Shown here: positions 34,511 through 42,769 of the stretch, piece by piece | How the letters are laid out: the number at the start of each line of letters is the position of its first letter | How positions within the stretch are numbered: the stretch's first letter is position 1 | Origin: Candidatus Kapaibacterium sp. | GTDB lineage: Bacteria > Bacteroidota > Ignavibacteria > Kapaibacteriales > NICIL-2 | DNA: 64,000 nt | Reading direction: 5' to 3' | Assembly: GCA_026003475.1 (NCBI GenBank) | Contig: BPHJ01000001.1 | Coordinates: forward strand, 1,425,189 to 1,489,188 | Program-made: the position numbers and the translations under genes | The notes under the pieces: model-generated | Told to the model about the DNA's origin: nothing | The model's database searches: none | Seen by the model: the letters and a program-made list of their open reading frames with translations, nothing else

Positions 34511-36595
34511 TTAGGTGTACAAAACAACGGCATTGGTGCGGCGCACCGCTTGGTGAAGTGCAGTGCGTGCGTGTTCAAGTGCCTGTTCAACGGTTTCCGT
34601 TCCCTTGACAGTCGCAAGTCCTACGCTTATGGTCACCACCACGGTTCGTCCCTCGATAGCGATTGGAGTGCTGGCAATTTTCTTCCGGATGTGTTCGACC
34701 AGCGACCGCGCTCGATCCTCGGAGAGTGCCACTAGTCCAAGGCCGATTGTTCCGTCCTCGTCGAACCGACCGATGAGATGATATGGCTTGAGTTGCGAGC
34801 GGATGATCGCGATAACATGTTCCTGGACTGTTTGCCGGATCAGTGGTTGTTGGTCGAGCGCGCGGTAGCGGTCGAGTTGAATCAACCCAATCGCCAACGT
34901 CTCCCCTGTATCGCGGCACCGTGCCAGCTCTTCCTCCAGACGGCGAGTGAATGCACCACTGTTGTAGGCTTGTGTTGTTGGATCGAGCAGCGCTTGGTGA
35001 CGAACCCGATGCCCCAGAACCAATTGAGCAATGAGCATCCCCGCTTGCTCACCAACGATTTCTAACGCCGCGATGTCTTGGGGACTTGTTCGACCGCGGA
35101 CGGATTCGACAAAGAGCGCGCCAAAATTTTCGCTCGGTGTACGCAATGGAACGGCAATGAAGTAGCCCTCATCGGTGGATTGCTCATGCTGCCAGTAGCG
35201 CCGTTGCACCGACTGACAGTGTTGACAGTGGACTGTGACACCCTCGAATATCGTCCGGGCAATCGCCGTGCCCTCCAGTTCAATACTGGTGCCTGGTTGT
35301 GGCAGTTCATCGCCTCTTGCTGCAGCGACCTCCCAGCAGTTCCGCTCTGTCGAGAACAAGACAACTCCTGCACCTTTGGCTTCAATGAGCGTGAGCGCTG
35401 CGTGTACGAGCGCCTGCGCAATATCGCCGATGCTGCAATCGGGACGCTGGAGCAATCGGCGGAAGTGGACAATTGTTTCGAGCGTTCGCGCATTCTGTTG
35501 CAGGTCGTACTTTGCGGTGTAGCTTTGGACGAGCATCGAGATTAACCGCGCGGACTGCCCCAAGATGGCGATGGTCTGCTCATCGTAGGCATCGTTCTCG
35601 GCCGAATCTACCGACAGGACACCGACAACCGTGCGGTAGAGAAAGATCGGCACACCCGCAAACGATTTTGCACCCGTCGCTTGGTAGTAGTACGGCAATA
35701 GATCGCACTCGGCGCTCTGCTGAATGTCGCACACAATTTGTGCTTGTGCATCGGTTGCAATGTGTGAGATGATGTCTTCTCCGAGCGGGAATTTTCGCTG
35801 GGTGCGGATCGAGTCGGCAACATCGCTGATGGACGCTTCAAAAATCAACTCTGCTCGATCGGCATTGTACCAGAAGAACGTCACCGTCCGTGCATTCATC
35901 GTCGAACGCAGGACGTTCATCACGCCTTTGATGATGTGCCCGAACTCCCGCCGTGGTTCGGCTGCATCCTCTTCGAAGCCTTCCTCGATCAGCGTAGCAA
36001 GCGAGAGCTGAACATGACGAATCTTCGGCGCTGACGGGTTAGGTGGAGACACGGCAGGAGATTGCCCATTCGAAGGAGCAGGTTCTGTCGGCGGTGCCAC
36101 TTCTGATGCACGTGAACTCCGACGCACAATGCGAACGGACGAAATATCATCGCCGTGTTCGCTTGTATCGGTTGTGCCTACAGGTGGTGCCTCCCGACGT
36201 TCCGTTCGACGATTCGATGGTGGTGCGACAGACTCGGTGCGAACAGGCGGTGTTGGCTGTTCCTGGTCGTCGGTGTCACCGTTGAAACTGGAGGCATAGT
36301 CATCAAACACAATCCGCTTTGTTCCATCGGTACTGGTGCGTACCTGACTTCGGAGTTCCAGCTTCTGCGTTGCATTCGGTGGTCTCCAGGACACTTTCTC
36401 CCGCATCCGTGCCGAGACGTTGATCACAAGGAATACTCCTGCCAGCAGCACCAGGCATGCCCCAATTAAACGAATGGGGGTTTCATCGAGAAAAACCAAA
36501 ACAAACAATCCCAGCACAATGCCGATGATGTACACTGCATCGGTTGGCGCAAGGTACTGAGTCCATCGGGTCGTTGTGATCGAACGTGCGCACAT
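34511..36595 (-). CDS. membrane protein with two GAF domains and a degenerate GGDEF domain
   Basis: A 694-aa protein. Two membrane helices lie near the N-terminus (VYIIGIVLGLFVLVFL and LIGACLVLLAGVFLVI), then a polar, Pro-rich linker. GAF 1 includes VTFFWYNADRAELIFEASIS and AKSFAGVPIFLYRTVVGVLS. GAF 2 includes GAGVVLFSTERNCWEVAAAR and a CQHC pair. The C-terminal 170 residues follow the GGDEF fold (LLDPTTQAYNSGAFTRRLEE ... VVVTISVGLATVKGTETVEQ). The signature loop, however, reads GRFDEDGTIGLGL instead of RxGGDEF, so diguanylate cyclase activity is unlikely; it may sense or bind nucleotide. Start 36595 is chosen because the -7 box at 36667 lies inside the longer frame. Cotranscribed with rnr. 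Confidence 0.83.
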   Translation of the reverse strand: MCARSITTTRWTQYLAPTDAVYIIGIVLGLFVLVFLDETPIRLIGACLVLLAGVFLVINVSARMREKVSWRPPNATQKLELRSQVRTSTDGTKRIVFDDYASSFNGDTDDQEQPTPPVRTESVAPPSNRRTERREAPPVGTTDTSEHGDDISSVRIVRRSSRASEVAPPTEPAPSNGQSPAVSPPNPSAPKIRHVQLSLATLIEEGFEEDAAEPRREFGHIIKGVMNVLRSTMNARTVTFFWYNADRAELIFEASISDVADSIRTQRKFPLGEDIISHIATDAQAQIVCDIQQSAECDLLPYYYQATGAKSFAGVPIFLYRTVVGVLSVDSAENDAYDEQTIAILGQSARLISMLVQSYTAKYDLQQNARTLETIVHFRRLLQRPDCSIGDIAQALVHAALTLIEAKGAGVVLFSTERNCWEVAAARGDELPQPGTSIELEGTAIARTIFEGVTVHCQHCQSVQRRYWQHEQSTDEGYFIAVPLRTPSENFGALFVESVRGRTSPQDIAALEIVGEQAGMLIAQLVLGHRVRHQALLDPTTQAYNSGAFTRRLEEELARCRDTGETLAIGLIQLDRYRALDQQPLIRQTVQEHVIAIIRSQLKPYHLIGRFDEDGTIGLGLVALSEDRARSLVEHIRKKIASTPIAIEGRTVVVTISVGLATVKGTETVEQALEHARTALHQAVRRTNAVVLYT

Positions 36596-36666
36596 GCGCT
36601 CAAACGAAGTGGCATCGTGAATGGAAAGAGCGAGCGGCCGTATGCTCGCATGGACCTGCTGCGCTA

Positions 36667-36674
36667 CAAATATA
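36667..36674 (-). promoter_or_regulatory. -7 promoter element of the GAF/GGDEF-rnr-cysS operon
   Basis: Minus strand TATATTTG followed by TAG matches TAnnTTTG exactly, with T instead of C next. It lies 72 nt upstream of the ATG at 36595. Confidence 0.5.
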
Positions 36675-36716
36675 CGTCTGCTGAGCAACGGTTCAGCAGT
36701 AACACTCCATGGGATT

Positions 36717-36775
36717 TCGGGAAAGCATCTCTCCCGATTTGCCTACGGTCATCGGGGTCTCATGTCTGCCGATGA
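36717..36775. other. two inverted repeats in the intergenic region
   Basis: TCGGGA (36717-36722) pairs with TCCCGA (36732-36737), and TCATCGG (36749-36755) pairs with CCGATGA (36769-36775). Neither has a T-run. They lie between the stop of the exported hypothetical gene and the promoter of the GAF/GGDEF operon, so they may stabilise a 3' end or be protein-binding sites. The rest of this roughly 200-bp gap holds no convincing gene. Confidence 0.35.
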
Positions 36776-36794
36776 TTGCTCCCCGCGATAGGAA

Positions 36795-37778
36795 TCAGTA
36801 GTCGTACTGCCCCCGCAGTGTCCACACCGTATGCGAGCGAATATGTTGCTGAAAAACTTCGTTCCGCACACGGCAGGTTACCAGCGCACTAAGAATGCTC
36901 GATGCGGATTCGATGAACCCAGCTTTATGCACATCGACCCTATGGATACAGGAAGCACTTCCCCCCGTGATGTCAACAAAACGTCCGATGTTATACAACT
37001 TGAGTGCTTCCAGCTTGGGCTGCAAGCTGTCACACCGCGTCTCGAGCACGAAGACCGGACCTCGCTGTTCGACAATGCGTGTTTTGGCTGACGCATCACG
37101 GAATTCGATACCATCAGCAAGACACACAAACGGCTTGGTCCACACAGAATCGAGCGCAACACGTCCCGCAGGAAGCGCCCCCTTCTGTGGATCGGCATAC
37201 TGCGCTAACACCGGCAAGCTGATATTTCGCAACCAGACAAATTGCTGCACCGAATCGAACGATGAAACCTTCTCGGCTCCCTCGGTAACGTAGGAACGGA
37301 GCCAATCGAGCATGTCTCCTTCGATGGTGGCAACGTCCCAATAGGGCGAATACTCCATGCGAAACTGACGATTGACCGGCACGACTGCAGCAACAAAATC
37401 GGGAAATTGCAAGGGCATCTGGTCGCCAGGTTTGTAGCTGATGGTATTGCCACCGCTGGAAAAGCTATAGGCGAGCGAATCAATCGTCACCTGCACACTG
37501 GCCACACCATTGTGCGGTGATTCGACGGCTTCCAACGATAGGTAGTAGGTTACGGTCCGCCGATAGTCGAGCGTCGAGCTATCGCTATAGACACGGTGAA
37601 CGTCGGTGGTGTCGTGGTAAACGTAGGAAAACAGCCGTCCTACCGGAAAGTGGAGAAACAGCGAGATTGTTTCTCTGCTCGTACCTTGGGGCGAGGATGC
37701 ACGTTCACCACGAACACCGTCCTGCGCGAAGGCAACAAGTCCACACAGGAGCATCAGCACTACACGTGAAGCAGTCAT
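36795..37778 (-). CDS. exported hypothetical protein
   Basis: A 327-aa protein. The start at 37778 (MTASRVVLMLLCGLVAFAQ) gives a good signal peptide. The mature part is beta-rich: SYVYHDTTDVHRVYSDSST, TYYLSLEAVESPHNGVASVQ, then YSFSSGGNTISYKPGDQMPL. I do not recognise a family with confidence; the opening resembles periplasmic proteins that follow a value through time-stamped or unit tests in Bacteroidota, but no function can be given. There are no catalytic motifs or sorting domain. A -7-like box lies 33 nt upstream, so it is probably transcribed on its own. Confidence 0.7.
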   Translation of the reverse strand: MTASRVVLMLLCGLVAFAQDGVRGERASSPQGTSRETISLFLHFPVGRLFSYVYHDTTDVHRVYSDSSTLDYRRTVTYYLSLEAVESPHNGVASVQVTIDSLAYSFSSGGNTISYKPGDQMPLQFPDFVAAVVPVNRQFRMEYSPYWDVATIEGDMLDWLRSYVTEGAEKVSSFDSVQQFVWLRNISLPVLAQYADPQKGALPAGRVALDSVWTKPFVCLADGIEFRDASAKTRIVEQRGPVFVLETRCDSLQPKLEALKLYNIGRFVDITGGSASCIHRVDVHKAGFIESASSILSALVTCRVRNEVFQQHIRSHTVWTLRGQYDY

Positions 37779-37810
37779 CACGTTCGGTAATGAAAAAGGG
37801 TCACTTGCTA

Positions 37811-37818
37811 CAAATATG
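37811..37818 (-). promoter_or_regulatory. -7-like element of the exported hypothetical gene
   Basis: Minus strand CATATTTG followed by TAG, the same octamer as at the fni promoter. It lies 33 nt upstream of the ATG at 37778 and downstream of the NUDIX stop. Confidence 0.4.
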
Positions 37819-37831
37819 CAGCGCAACCGAC

Positions 37832-38374
37832 TCAGCCGACGGCACCGTGGGTCACGTACAACGTCCATGCTGCCAGCGTTTGACCATCCCAGATTTCGCG
37901 CGAAGCAATACGGCTGGCAATATCTTCTCGGCTTAGGAACACAACCTCCGTCTGCTCGGCTGGATTATCGGCTTTCGTCGCAGCCGACAATCCGAGTGCG
38001 AGAAAGACGCTGCATCGCTCATCGGTGATGCCGTTGATTGGGTTGAAATCACCAATGTCGATCAGCTCCGACGCACGGAAGCCGGTCTCCTCTTGCAATT
38101 CGCGGTGTGCTTGATCCATCGGGGTAGTAGCCTCGGGGATACCACCGCCCGGGAACTCGAGACTTTCGCGTTGCCACAGATACCGAAACTGCCGAACCAT
38201 CAGGATACGTCCATCCTCGAGGATAGGAACGATCATCACCGAGCCACGAGAGTGAACGTAGTAGTAAGGACGCTCGCTCCCATCATCGAGCCGATAGGTA
38301 TCGAGCCGGTATTCCCAGTAGGGGTTGACATCGAGCACCTGCGTCTGGGTGCGCTGGAGCCGAGGCAGTGTCAT
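37832..38374 (-). CDS. NUDIX hydrolase, ADP-ribose pyrophosphatase type
   Basis: A 180-aa NUDIX protein that probably hydrolyses ADP-ribose or a similar nucleoside diphosphate. The strand RGSVMIVPILEDGRILMVRQ leads into the box GGGIPEATTPMDQAHRELQE, then ETGF. The core REL.EE.G is intact; the earlier Gly-Glu of the consensus box reads Ala-Thr, with a Glu two residues before. INGITDERCSVFLALGL is typical of the ADPRP subfamily. Its ATG abuts the ndk stop, so it belongs to the sucD-ndk operon. Confidence 0.88.
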   Translation of the reverse strand: MTLPRLQRTQTQVLDVNPYWEYRLDTYRLDDGSERPYYYVHSRGSVMIVPILEDGRILMVRQFRYLWQRESLEFPGGGIPEATTPMDQAHRELQEETGFRASELIDIGDFNPINGITDERCSVFLALGLSAATKADNPAEQTEVVFLSREDIASRIASREIWDGQTLAAWTLYVTHGAVG

Positions 38375-38794
38375 TTATCCGACCAATTCAGATTCAGCAA
38401 AGAAGAAGGCGATCTCGGTTCGTGCATTTTCGGGTGAGTCGGAGCCGTGGATTGCGTTTTCCCCTTTGGAGCGAGCGAAGCGTTTGCGGATGGTGCCTTC
38501 GGCGGCTTCTGCAGGATCGGTCGCGCCGATGAGCGTTCGGAAATCGGCGACAGCGTTGTCTTTTTCGAGCACCATCGGAATTACTGGCCCGCTGCTCATG
38601 AAGCGCACCAGTTCTGCATAGAACGGGCGCTCGCGGTGGACGGCATAAAAAGTGCCAGCTTGTTCCGGCGATAAACGGACAAGCTTCATCCCAACGATTC
38701 GAAAACCTGCGCGTTGGATCTGCGCAATAATTTCTCCTGCGACCCCAGCACCGACGGCGTCGGGCTTGATGATCGCTAATGTGCGTTCTGCCAT
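38375..38794 (-). CDS. ndk: nucleoside diphosphate kinase
   Basis: A 139-aa enzyme, normal length, transferring phosphate between nucleoside di- and triphosphates through a phospho-histidine. It begins [20 protein letters not shown], has the nucleotide-binding [19 protein letters not shown] and [20 protein letters not shown], and the catalytic-His motif [13 protein letters not shown]. The start at 38794 is the family start; the longer open frame upstream is inside sucD. It lies 4 bp after sucD. Confidence 0.97.
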   Translation of the reverse strand: MAERTLAIIKPDAVGAGVAGEIIAQIQRAGFRIVGMKLVRLSPEQAGTFYAVHRERPFYAELVRFMSSGPVIPMVLEKDNAVADFRTLIGATDPAEAAEGTIRKRFARSKGENAIHGSDSPENARTEIAFFFAESELVG

Positions 38795-38798
38795 TGAA

Positions 38799-39800
38799 TC
38801 AGGACTTGGGTTTGTTGGACTTTCGAGAGGTAGTTTTTTTGGCGGATGTTTTGGAAACCGATTTTGTTGCTGCTTTCTTCGGTGCGCTTGGCTTTTTCGG
38901 CAAAACGCCCAGGACGTCAGCAACAGCACGTCCGATATGAGCGGGAGATTCAACCACATGCACACCGGCGCTGCGGAGCGCAGCGAATTTGGCGTCGGCA
39001 GTACCCTTTCCACCGCTAATGATTGCACCGGCGTGTCCCATGCGGCGTCCGGGTGGTGCAGTTCGTCCGGCAATGTAGGCTACGACCGGCTTACGAACGT
39101 GTGCAGCGATGTACTCGGCTGCTTCCTCCTCAGCGGTGCCCCCAATTTCACCGATGAGAACGATTGCCTGCGTTTGGGGATCGTTGTTGAACAATTCAAT
39201 GGCGTCCACAAAGCGTGTTCCGACGATGGGGTCGCCGCCAATACCAATACACGTGCTCTGCCCAATACCAAGCGACGTGAGCTGCCACACAGCTTCATAG
39301 GTCAAGGTGCCAGAACGCGAGACGACACCAACTGGACCCGGTGTTGCGATGAATCCTGGCATAATCCCGATCTTGCACTCACCCGGAGTGAGCAATCCCG
39401 GGCAGTTAGGACCAACCAACCGCGACCGGGAACCGCGGAGCGCTGCCCACACTGTGCGCATGTCGCGAACGGGAATGCCTTCCGTAATCGCGACGATAAG
39501 CGGTACTTCCGCTTCGATTGCTTCCAAGATCGCGTCCGCCGCAACAGGGGCCGGAACGAAGATACACGTCGCAGTTGCTCCTGTCTCCTCGACTGCCTGG
39601 CGAACGGTGTCGTAGACTGGCACGTCGCGTCCAAACAGGTCGCTGTTTTTGCCCGCATACATGGTGCCACCCTTGCCGGGAGTAACACCAGCAACAACGT
39701 TCGTGCCGTAGGCAATCATTTGTGAGGTATGGAAGGTACCTTCCGATCCAGTAATGCCTTGTACAAGAAGACGCGTTTGGCGATTGCAGAGAATACTCAT
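38799..39800 (-). CDS. sucD: succinyl-CoA ligase (ADP/GDP-forming) alpha subunit with lysine-rich C-terminal tail
   Basis: A 333-aa TCA-cycle enzyme subunit. The CoA-binding Rossmann region has [33 protein letters not shown] and [17 protein letters not shown]. The phospho-histidine site is [18 protein letters not shown]. Ordinary SucD ends near residue 300. Here a further roughly 33 residues rich in Lys, Ser, Thr and Ala follow ([16 protein letters not shown] ... NKPKS), resembling a histone H1-like tail. The start at 39800 follows the TAACTTTGC promoter by about 40 nt. The beta subunit gene sucC is not in the window. First gene of a sucD-ndk-NUDIX operon. Confidence 0.95.
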   Translation of the reverse strand: MSILCNRQTRLLVQGITGSEGTFHTSQMIAYGTNVVAGVTPGKGGTMYAGKNSDLFGRDVPVYDTVRQAVEETGATATCIFVPAPVAADAILEAIEAEVPLIVAITEGIPVRDMRTVWAALRGSRSRLVGPNCPGLLTPGECKIGIMPGFIATPGPVGVVSRSGTLTYEAVWQLTSLGIGQSTCIGIGGDPIVGTRFVDAIELFNNDPQTQAIVLIGEIGGTAEEEAAEYIAAHVRKPVVAYIAGRTAPPGRRMGHAGAIISGGKGTADAKFAALRSAGVHVVESPAHIGRAVADVLGVLPKKPSAPKKAATKSVSKTSAKKTTSRKSNKPKS

Positions 39801-39840
39801 CGAGCCACAGAAATATCGTGTGCAATCAATCAACGGGCCG

Positions 39841-39848
39841 CAAAGTTA
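39841..39848 (-). promoter_or_regulatory. -7 promoter element of sucD
   Basis: Minus strand TAACTTTG followed by CGG, an exact TAnnTTTGC match 40 nt upstream of the sucD ATG. An inverted repeat GCTCTC/GAGAGC (39856-39871) lies just upstream and could be an operator. Confidence 0.6.
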
Positions 39849-40048
39849 CGGCAAGGCTCTCTTTGGAGAGCTTCAGATCACGATCAGCAGACCACTTGTG
39901 CCCTGCTTTCCGCAGCAGTGACGGGGCGCATACCACTATGTGGGAGCACTTGCCCTTACCGCAACTACCACAGGCAATGCTGTGCTTGCAGGCATGATCA
40001 ATTCTGCAGTTCTTGCCTCGAAGAGAGCTCGCTGCCAATTCCCCCGGG
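39849..40048. other. about 200 bp without a supported gene
   Basis: This lies between the NlpC/P60 terminator and the sucD promoter. It contains the 6-bp inverted repeat GCTCTC-TTTG-GAGAGC at 39856-39871. A Cys-rich open frame on the minus strand has only a TTG start, placed in the terminator T-run, and I do not accept it as a gene. A small RNA cannot be excluded, but I see no recognisable one. Confidence 0.4.
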
Positions 40049-40079
40049 AAAAAAAACAATTCCGTTCGATGGAGAACGG
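40049..40079 (-). terminator. Rho-independent terminator after the NlpC/P60 gene
   Basis: On the minus strand the stem CCGTTC/GAACGG with loop TCCATC is followed by AATTG and eight T. It lies about 35 nt downstream of the NlpC/P60 stop. Confidence 0.7.
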
Positions 40080-40114
40080 TTGTGCTGCGTTGTCCACCCC
40101 ATGCCGGTGGAATG

Positions 40115-40873
40115 CTACTTTGCTTCCGAACGTAGTGCCAGATGCTGCAAATCAGCCAGCGTCAGTCGGCGTCCACCGATGAACCGCTTGCGGTAGTAAC
40201 TGCTCTCGAGCGAAGAGATCGTCACCCCGTAGCGGGAGCTGGCATGCGCAAAGAGATTGTCACCCAAGTAAATCCCCACATGCGAAACCCAGGCATGGTT
40301 GCGCGTATGGAAAAACACCAAATCGCCAAACTGGAGATCAGCGGCCTGTTCCACTGGTTGCCCGTAAGCATATTGTTCCTGGGCAGTCCGGGGCAGCAGT
40401 GCACCAGCGCAGACTCGGAAGAGCGTCTGCATGAATGCCGAGCAATCAATGCCAGTAGTAGCGTTTCCTCCAAAGCGGTAGGGGCGCCCGAGCCATTCCA
40501 TGACAAAATCCATCACAGCGCGTTGGGATAATCCCGATGGCAATGTCTCTCCTTCGAGGAATGCCATCCACAACGCACGCACTGTTTCGATATCCACGGG
40601 AACATCATCCTCGCGAGCGACCTCGTCGGCATCGTCGCCATCGAGGACAGCAGATGTTGTATCCGACGATAGCCCGGCAAGCTGCTGCAGACTTGGCGAT
40701 GCCTGGGTTGAAAGCAGTTCCATGGCTAATCGCTTTCCTTCGTGGGTACGCTGCGCGCGAGCTGTCGTACGTCGTTTTGTCCCTTTCTTTTTGCCGCCAA
40801 TGGCCTGAACCGATTCAGGGAGAGCAAAGAAAAAACAAGCACCAACAAGGAAGCATGCAAGAAATGTTCGCAT
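40115..40873 (-). CDS. exported NlpC/P60 family cysteine peptidase (cell-wall hydrolase)
   Basis: A 252-aa protein. The start at 40873 (MRTFLACFLVGACFFFALPE) has a good Shine-Dalgarno (GGAGGA, 7 nt spacing) and gives a signal peptide. A basic Lys/Arg-rich stretch follows (GGKKKGTKRRTTARAQR), then an acidic segment. The catalytic domain (about 120-252) has C144 in GIDCSAFMQTLF, QFGDLVFFHTRN, H198 in VSHVGIYLGDN and H210 in LFAHASS, the Cys-His-His set of D,L-endopeptidases. It probably trims peptidoglycan peptides in the periplasm. A terminator follows. Confidence 0.92.
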   Translation of the reverse strand: MRTFLACFLVGACFFFALPESVQAIGGKKKGTKRRTTARAQRTHEGKRLAMELLSTQASPSLQQLAGLSSDTTSAVLDGDDADEVAREDDVPVDIETVRALWMAFLEGETLPSGLSQRAVMDFVMEWLGRPYRFGGNATTGIDCSAFMQTLFRVCAGALLPRTAQEQYAYGQPVEQAADLQFGDLVFFHTRNHAWVSHVGIYLGDNLFAHASSRYGVTISSLESSYYRKRFIGGRRLTLADLQHLALRSEAK

Positions 40874-41005
40874 GCGCAAGTCCTCCGACAATGAAACAAT
40901 CACTGTTCTTGGTCGCGACCAGCGCTGGGCTTGGTCACGTGTTACCGGCTCACCGCGCCACCATCCCGGAAGAGGAGGCGCTACGGCAGCCGTAACAACA
41001 GGCGG

Positions 41006-42721
41006 TTAGTGCAGTCGCAATCGCACCCGTTCGAGCACTAACCGATCGAGCGGGTCCACCGTCAACCCCTCGACGAACGGGTGCACCAGCCGTACGATGC
41101 GTCCGTGGTAGAGAAAAACCCACGGTGCATCGCCAACGACGATGCGTTCGATTTGCGCCCAGTATCGCCGCTGGACAGAATCAGCCATCCGTGCGGTGGC
41201 TTCGGCATAGAGTCGGTCCAGCAGCCGATTGCGGTATCGCGTGGTGTTGGGTCCACGCGGGGCGGTATTGCTACTGACAAAGAGCGCAAGGAAATTTTCT
41301 GGGTCCGGATAGTCGGCGATCCAGCTTGTTCGCCACAGCGCCAGTTCACCATTGCGAACCACCGCCAGCAGGCGTGGAAACTCGACCTGCTGAAGCTCAA
41401 CGCGAACGCCGATTTCTGCCCACTGCTGTTGAACAGCTTCAGCAACCGAGAGCGTTCGACTGGCGGTGCTCAAGAACAGCCGCAGGATCGGCAATCCACG
41501 ACCGTCAGGGTATCCAGCTTCGGCAAGTAAGCGTCGAGCACGGTCGGGATCGTATGCATAGCATGGCTGCTGATCCTCCGCCAACGAAGGCGGAAGCACG
41601 CCGCGTGCCGGTAACGCCGTTCCGTGCAGAACGTACCGAATGATCCGCTCGCGGTCAATGGCGTAGTTGAGCGCTTGACGGAGCGCACGCGACCGCGCCA
41701 ACGGGCTTGCTTGCGCGCCTTCCAGCGTGGTATCGAGCAAAATGCCGTAGTACTCGGTACTCAGTGCTGGCGCCGCTAACAGGCGAAATCGCTTCTGGTA
41801 CACTGGGGACAGCTTCCCGTCCGGCGTGAGCACAACCGCAGCAAACGCTGGATCGAGCCCATTGAGCAACGAAAATGATCGGCGCCGAAATTCGGCAAAT
41901 TCCGTCCGCTGATCCCGAATGAACCGGATTCGGACGTGGCGAAGATACGGAAGTCGCTGCCCATTTTCATCCAAACGCCAGTAGTGGTCATTCCGTTCGA
42001 AGACCATCTCCCGATCGACGAACCACCAGCCGAACCGGAACGGACCAGTCCCCACTGGATGCGCACCGAAGCGATCGCCGTAGTATTCGACTGCTTCGCG
42101 CGGGACTACCCACGCATACGGCATGGCAAGCAACGCCAAAAACGGACCAAAAGGCTTGGTCAGCTCGAATTCGATGACCGTATCACTGAGCACGTGGATA
42201 CCAGCGCAATGCTGGTCGAGTTTTCCCTGCTTGGTTGCCTGGTGATACGGGCGTGCTCCAACGATACGGTCGAGGAACACCCACAATCCGGGCGAGCGCG
42301 TTCGTGCGTCCAGGATGCGTTCGATGGAGTAGCGAACATCCTCCGCCGTGCATCGGCGCGTTCGCCGCTCGCCAAAACATGAGTCTGCATGAAACCACAC
42401 ATCTGATCGGAGCACAAAGCGCCAGCGGCGCAGGGAGTGATCCACGCTCCACGTCCGCGCAAGAGCAGGAACAATGTGCAGGGCGGAGTCGAACTCGACC
42501 AAACCGTTGAACAACTGCATTCCTGCCCACCACGCGGCTTGGTAGCTTGCTTGTGCTGGATCGAGTGATGCTATGCCACCAGGTTCGTTATAGCAAAACT
42601 CGTCGGACTCAACACGCGTGGCTGTCTGCCGACCGCAGGCACTAAGAGCCCAGGCCAGCACGAACACTGGTAGCACTGCTGCCAAGTCCAAGCGCAGGTG
42701 CCGGCAGGGGGTCCTGTTCAT
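41006..42721 (-). CDS. ABC transporter substrate-binding lipoprotein, SBP family 5 (orphan)
   Basis: A 571-aa peptide-binding protein. The start at 42721 gives MNRTPCRHLRLDLAAV followed by a hydrophobic helix and lipobox ALSAC. SBP5 features are GGIASLDPAQASYQAAWWAG, QLFNGLVEFDSALHIVPALA, the CTAEDVRYSIERIL motif, PVGTGPFRFGWWF and VERNDHYW-type (FERNDHYWRLDENGQ). The C-terminus has WRTSWIADYPDPENFLALF. It is more like OppA/DppA/HbpA than the YejA-type protein of the importer operon. No permease or ATPase is adjacent. It follows pckA by 48 bp and may share its transcript. Confidence 0.9.
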   Translation of the reverse strand: MNRTPCRHLRLDLAAVLPVFVLAWALSACGRQTATRVESDEFCYNEPGGIASLDPAQASYQAAWWAGMQLFNGLVEFDSALHIVPALARTWSVDHSLRRWRFVLRSDVWFHADSCFGERRTRRCTAEDVRYSIERILDARTRSPGLWVFLDRIVGARPYHQATKQGKLDQHCAGIHVLSDTVIEFELTKPFGPFLALLAMPYAWVVPREAVEYYGDRFGAHPVGTGPFRFGWWFVDREMVFERNDHYWRLDENGQRLPYLRHVRIRFIRDQRTEFAEFRRRSFSLLNGLDPAFAAVVLTPDGKLSPVYQKRFRLLAAPALSTEYYGILLDTTLEGAQASPLARSRALRQALNYAIDRERIIRYVLHGTALPARGVLPPSLAEDQQPCYAYDPDRARRLLAEAGYPDGRGLPILRLFLSTASRTLSVAEAVQQQWAEIGVRVELQQVEFPRLLAVVRNGELALWRTSWIADYPDPENFLALFVSSNTAPRGPNTTRYRNRLLDRLYAEATARMADSVQRRYWAQIERIVVGDAPWVFLYHGRIVRLVHPFVEGLTVDPLDRLVLERVRLRLH

Positions 42722-42769
42722 ACGTTGTCTGGACACTGCTCGGTACTCCCCCGCTCGACATCGCTGCGA

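Noticed and set aside
36717-36775. Rho-independent terminator at the two inverted repeats
   Set aside because: Neither hairpin is followed by a T-run on the minus strand, so they are listed only as inverted repeats.
38652-39725. 357-codon plus-strand open frame
   Set aside because: It is antisense to sucD and ndk, both intact and recognisable.
39826-40059. Cys-rich 77-residue minus-strand open frame between sucD and the NlpC/P60 gene
   Set aside because: Its only start is TTG inside the T-run of a terminator, it has no internal ATG, and its 3' end covers the sucD -7 element.
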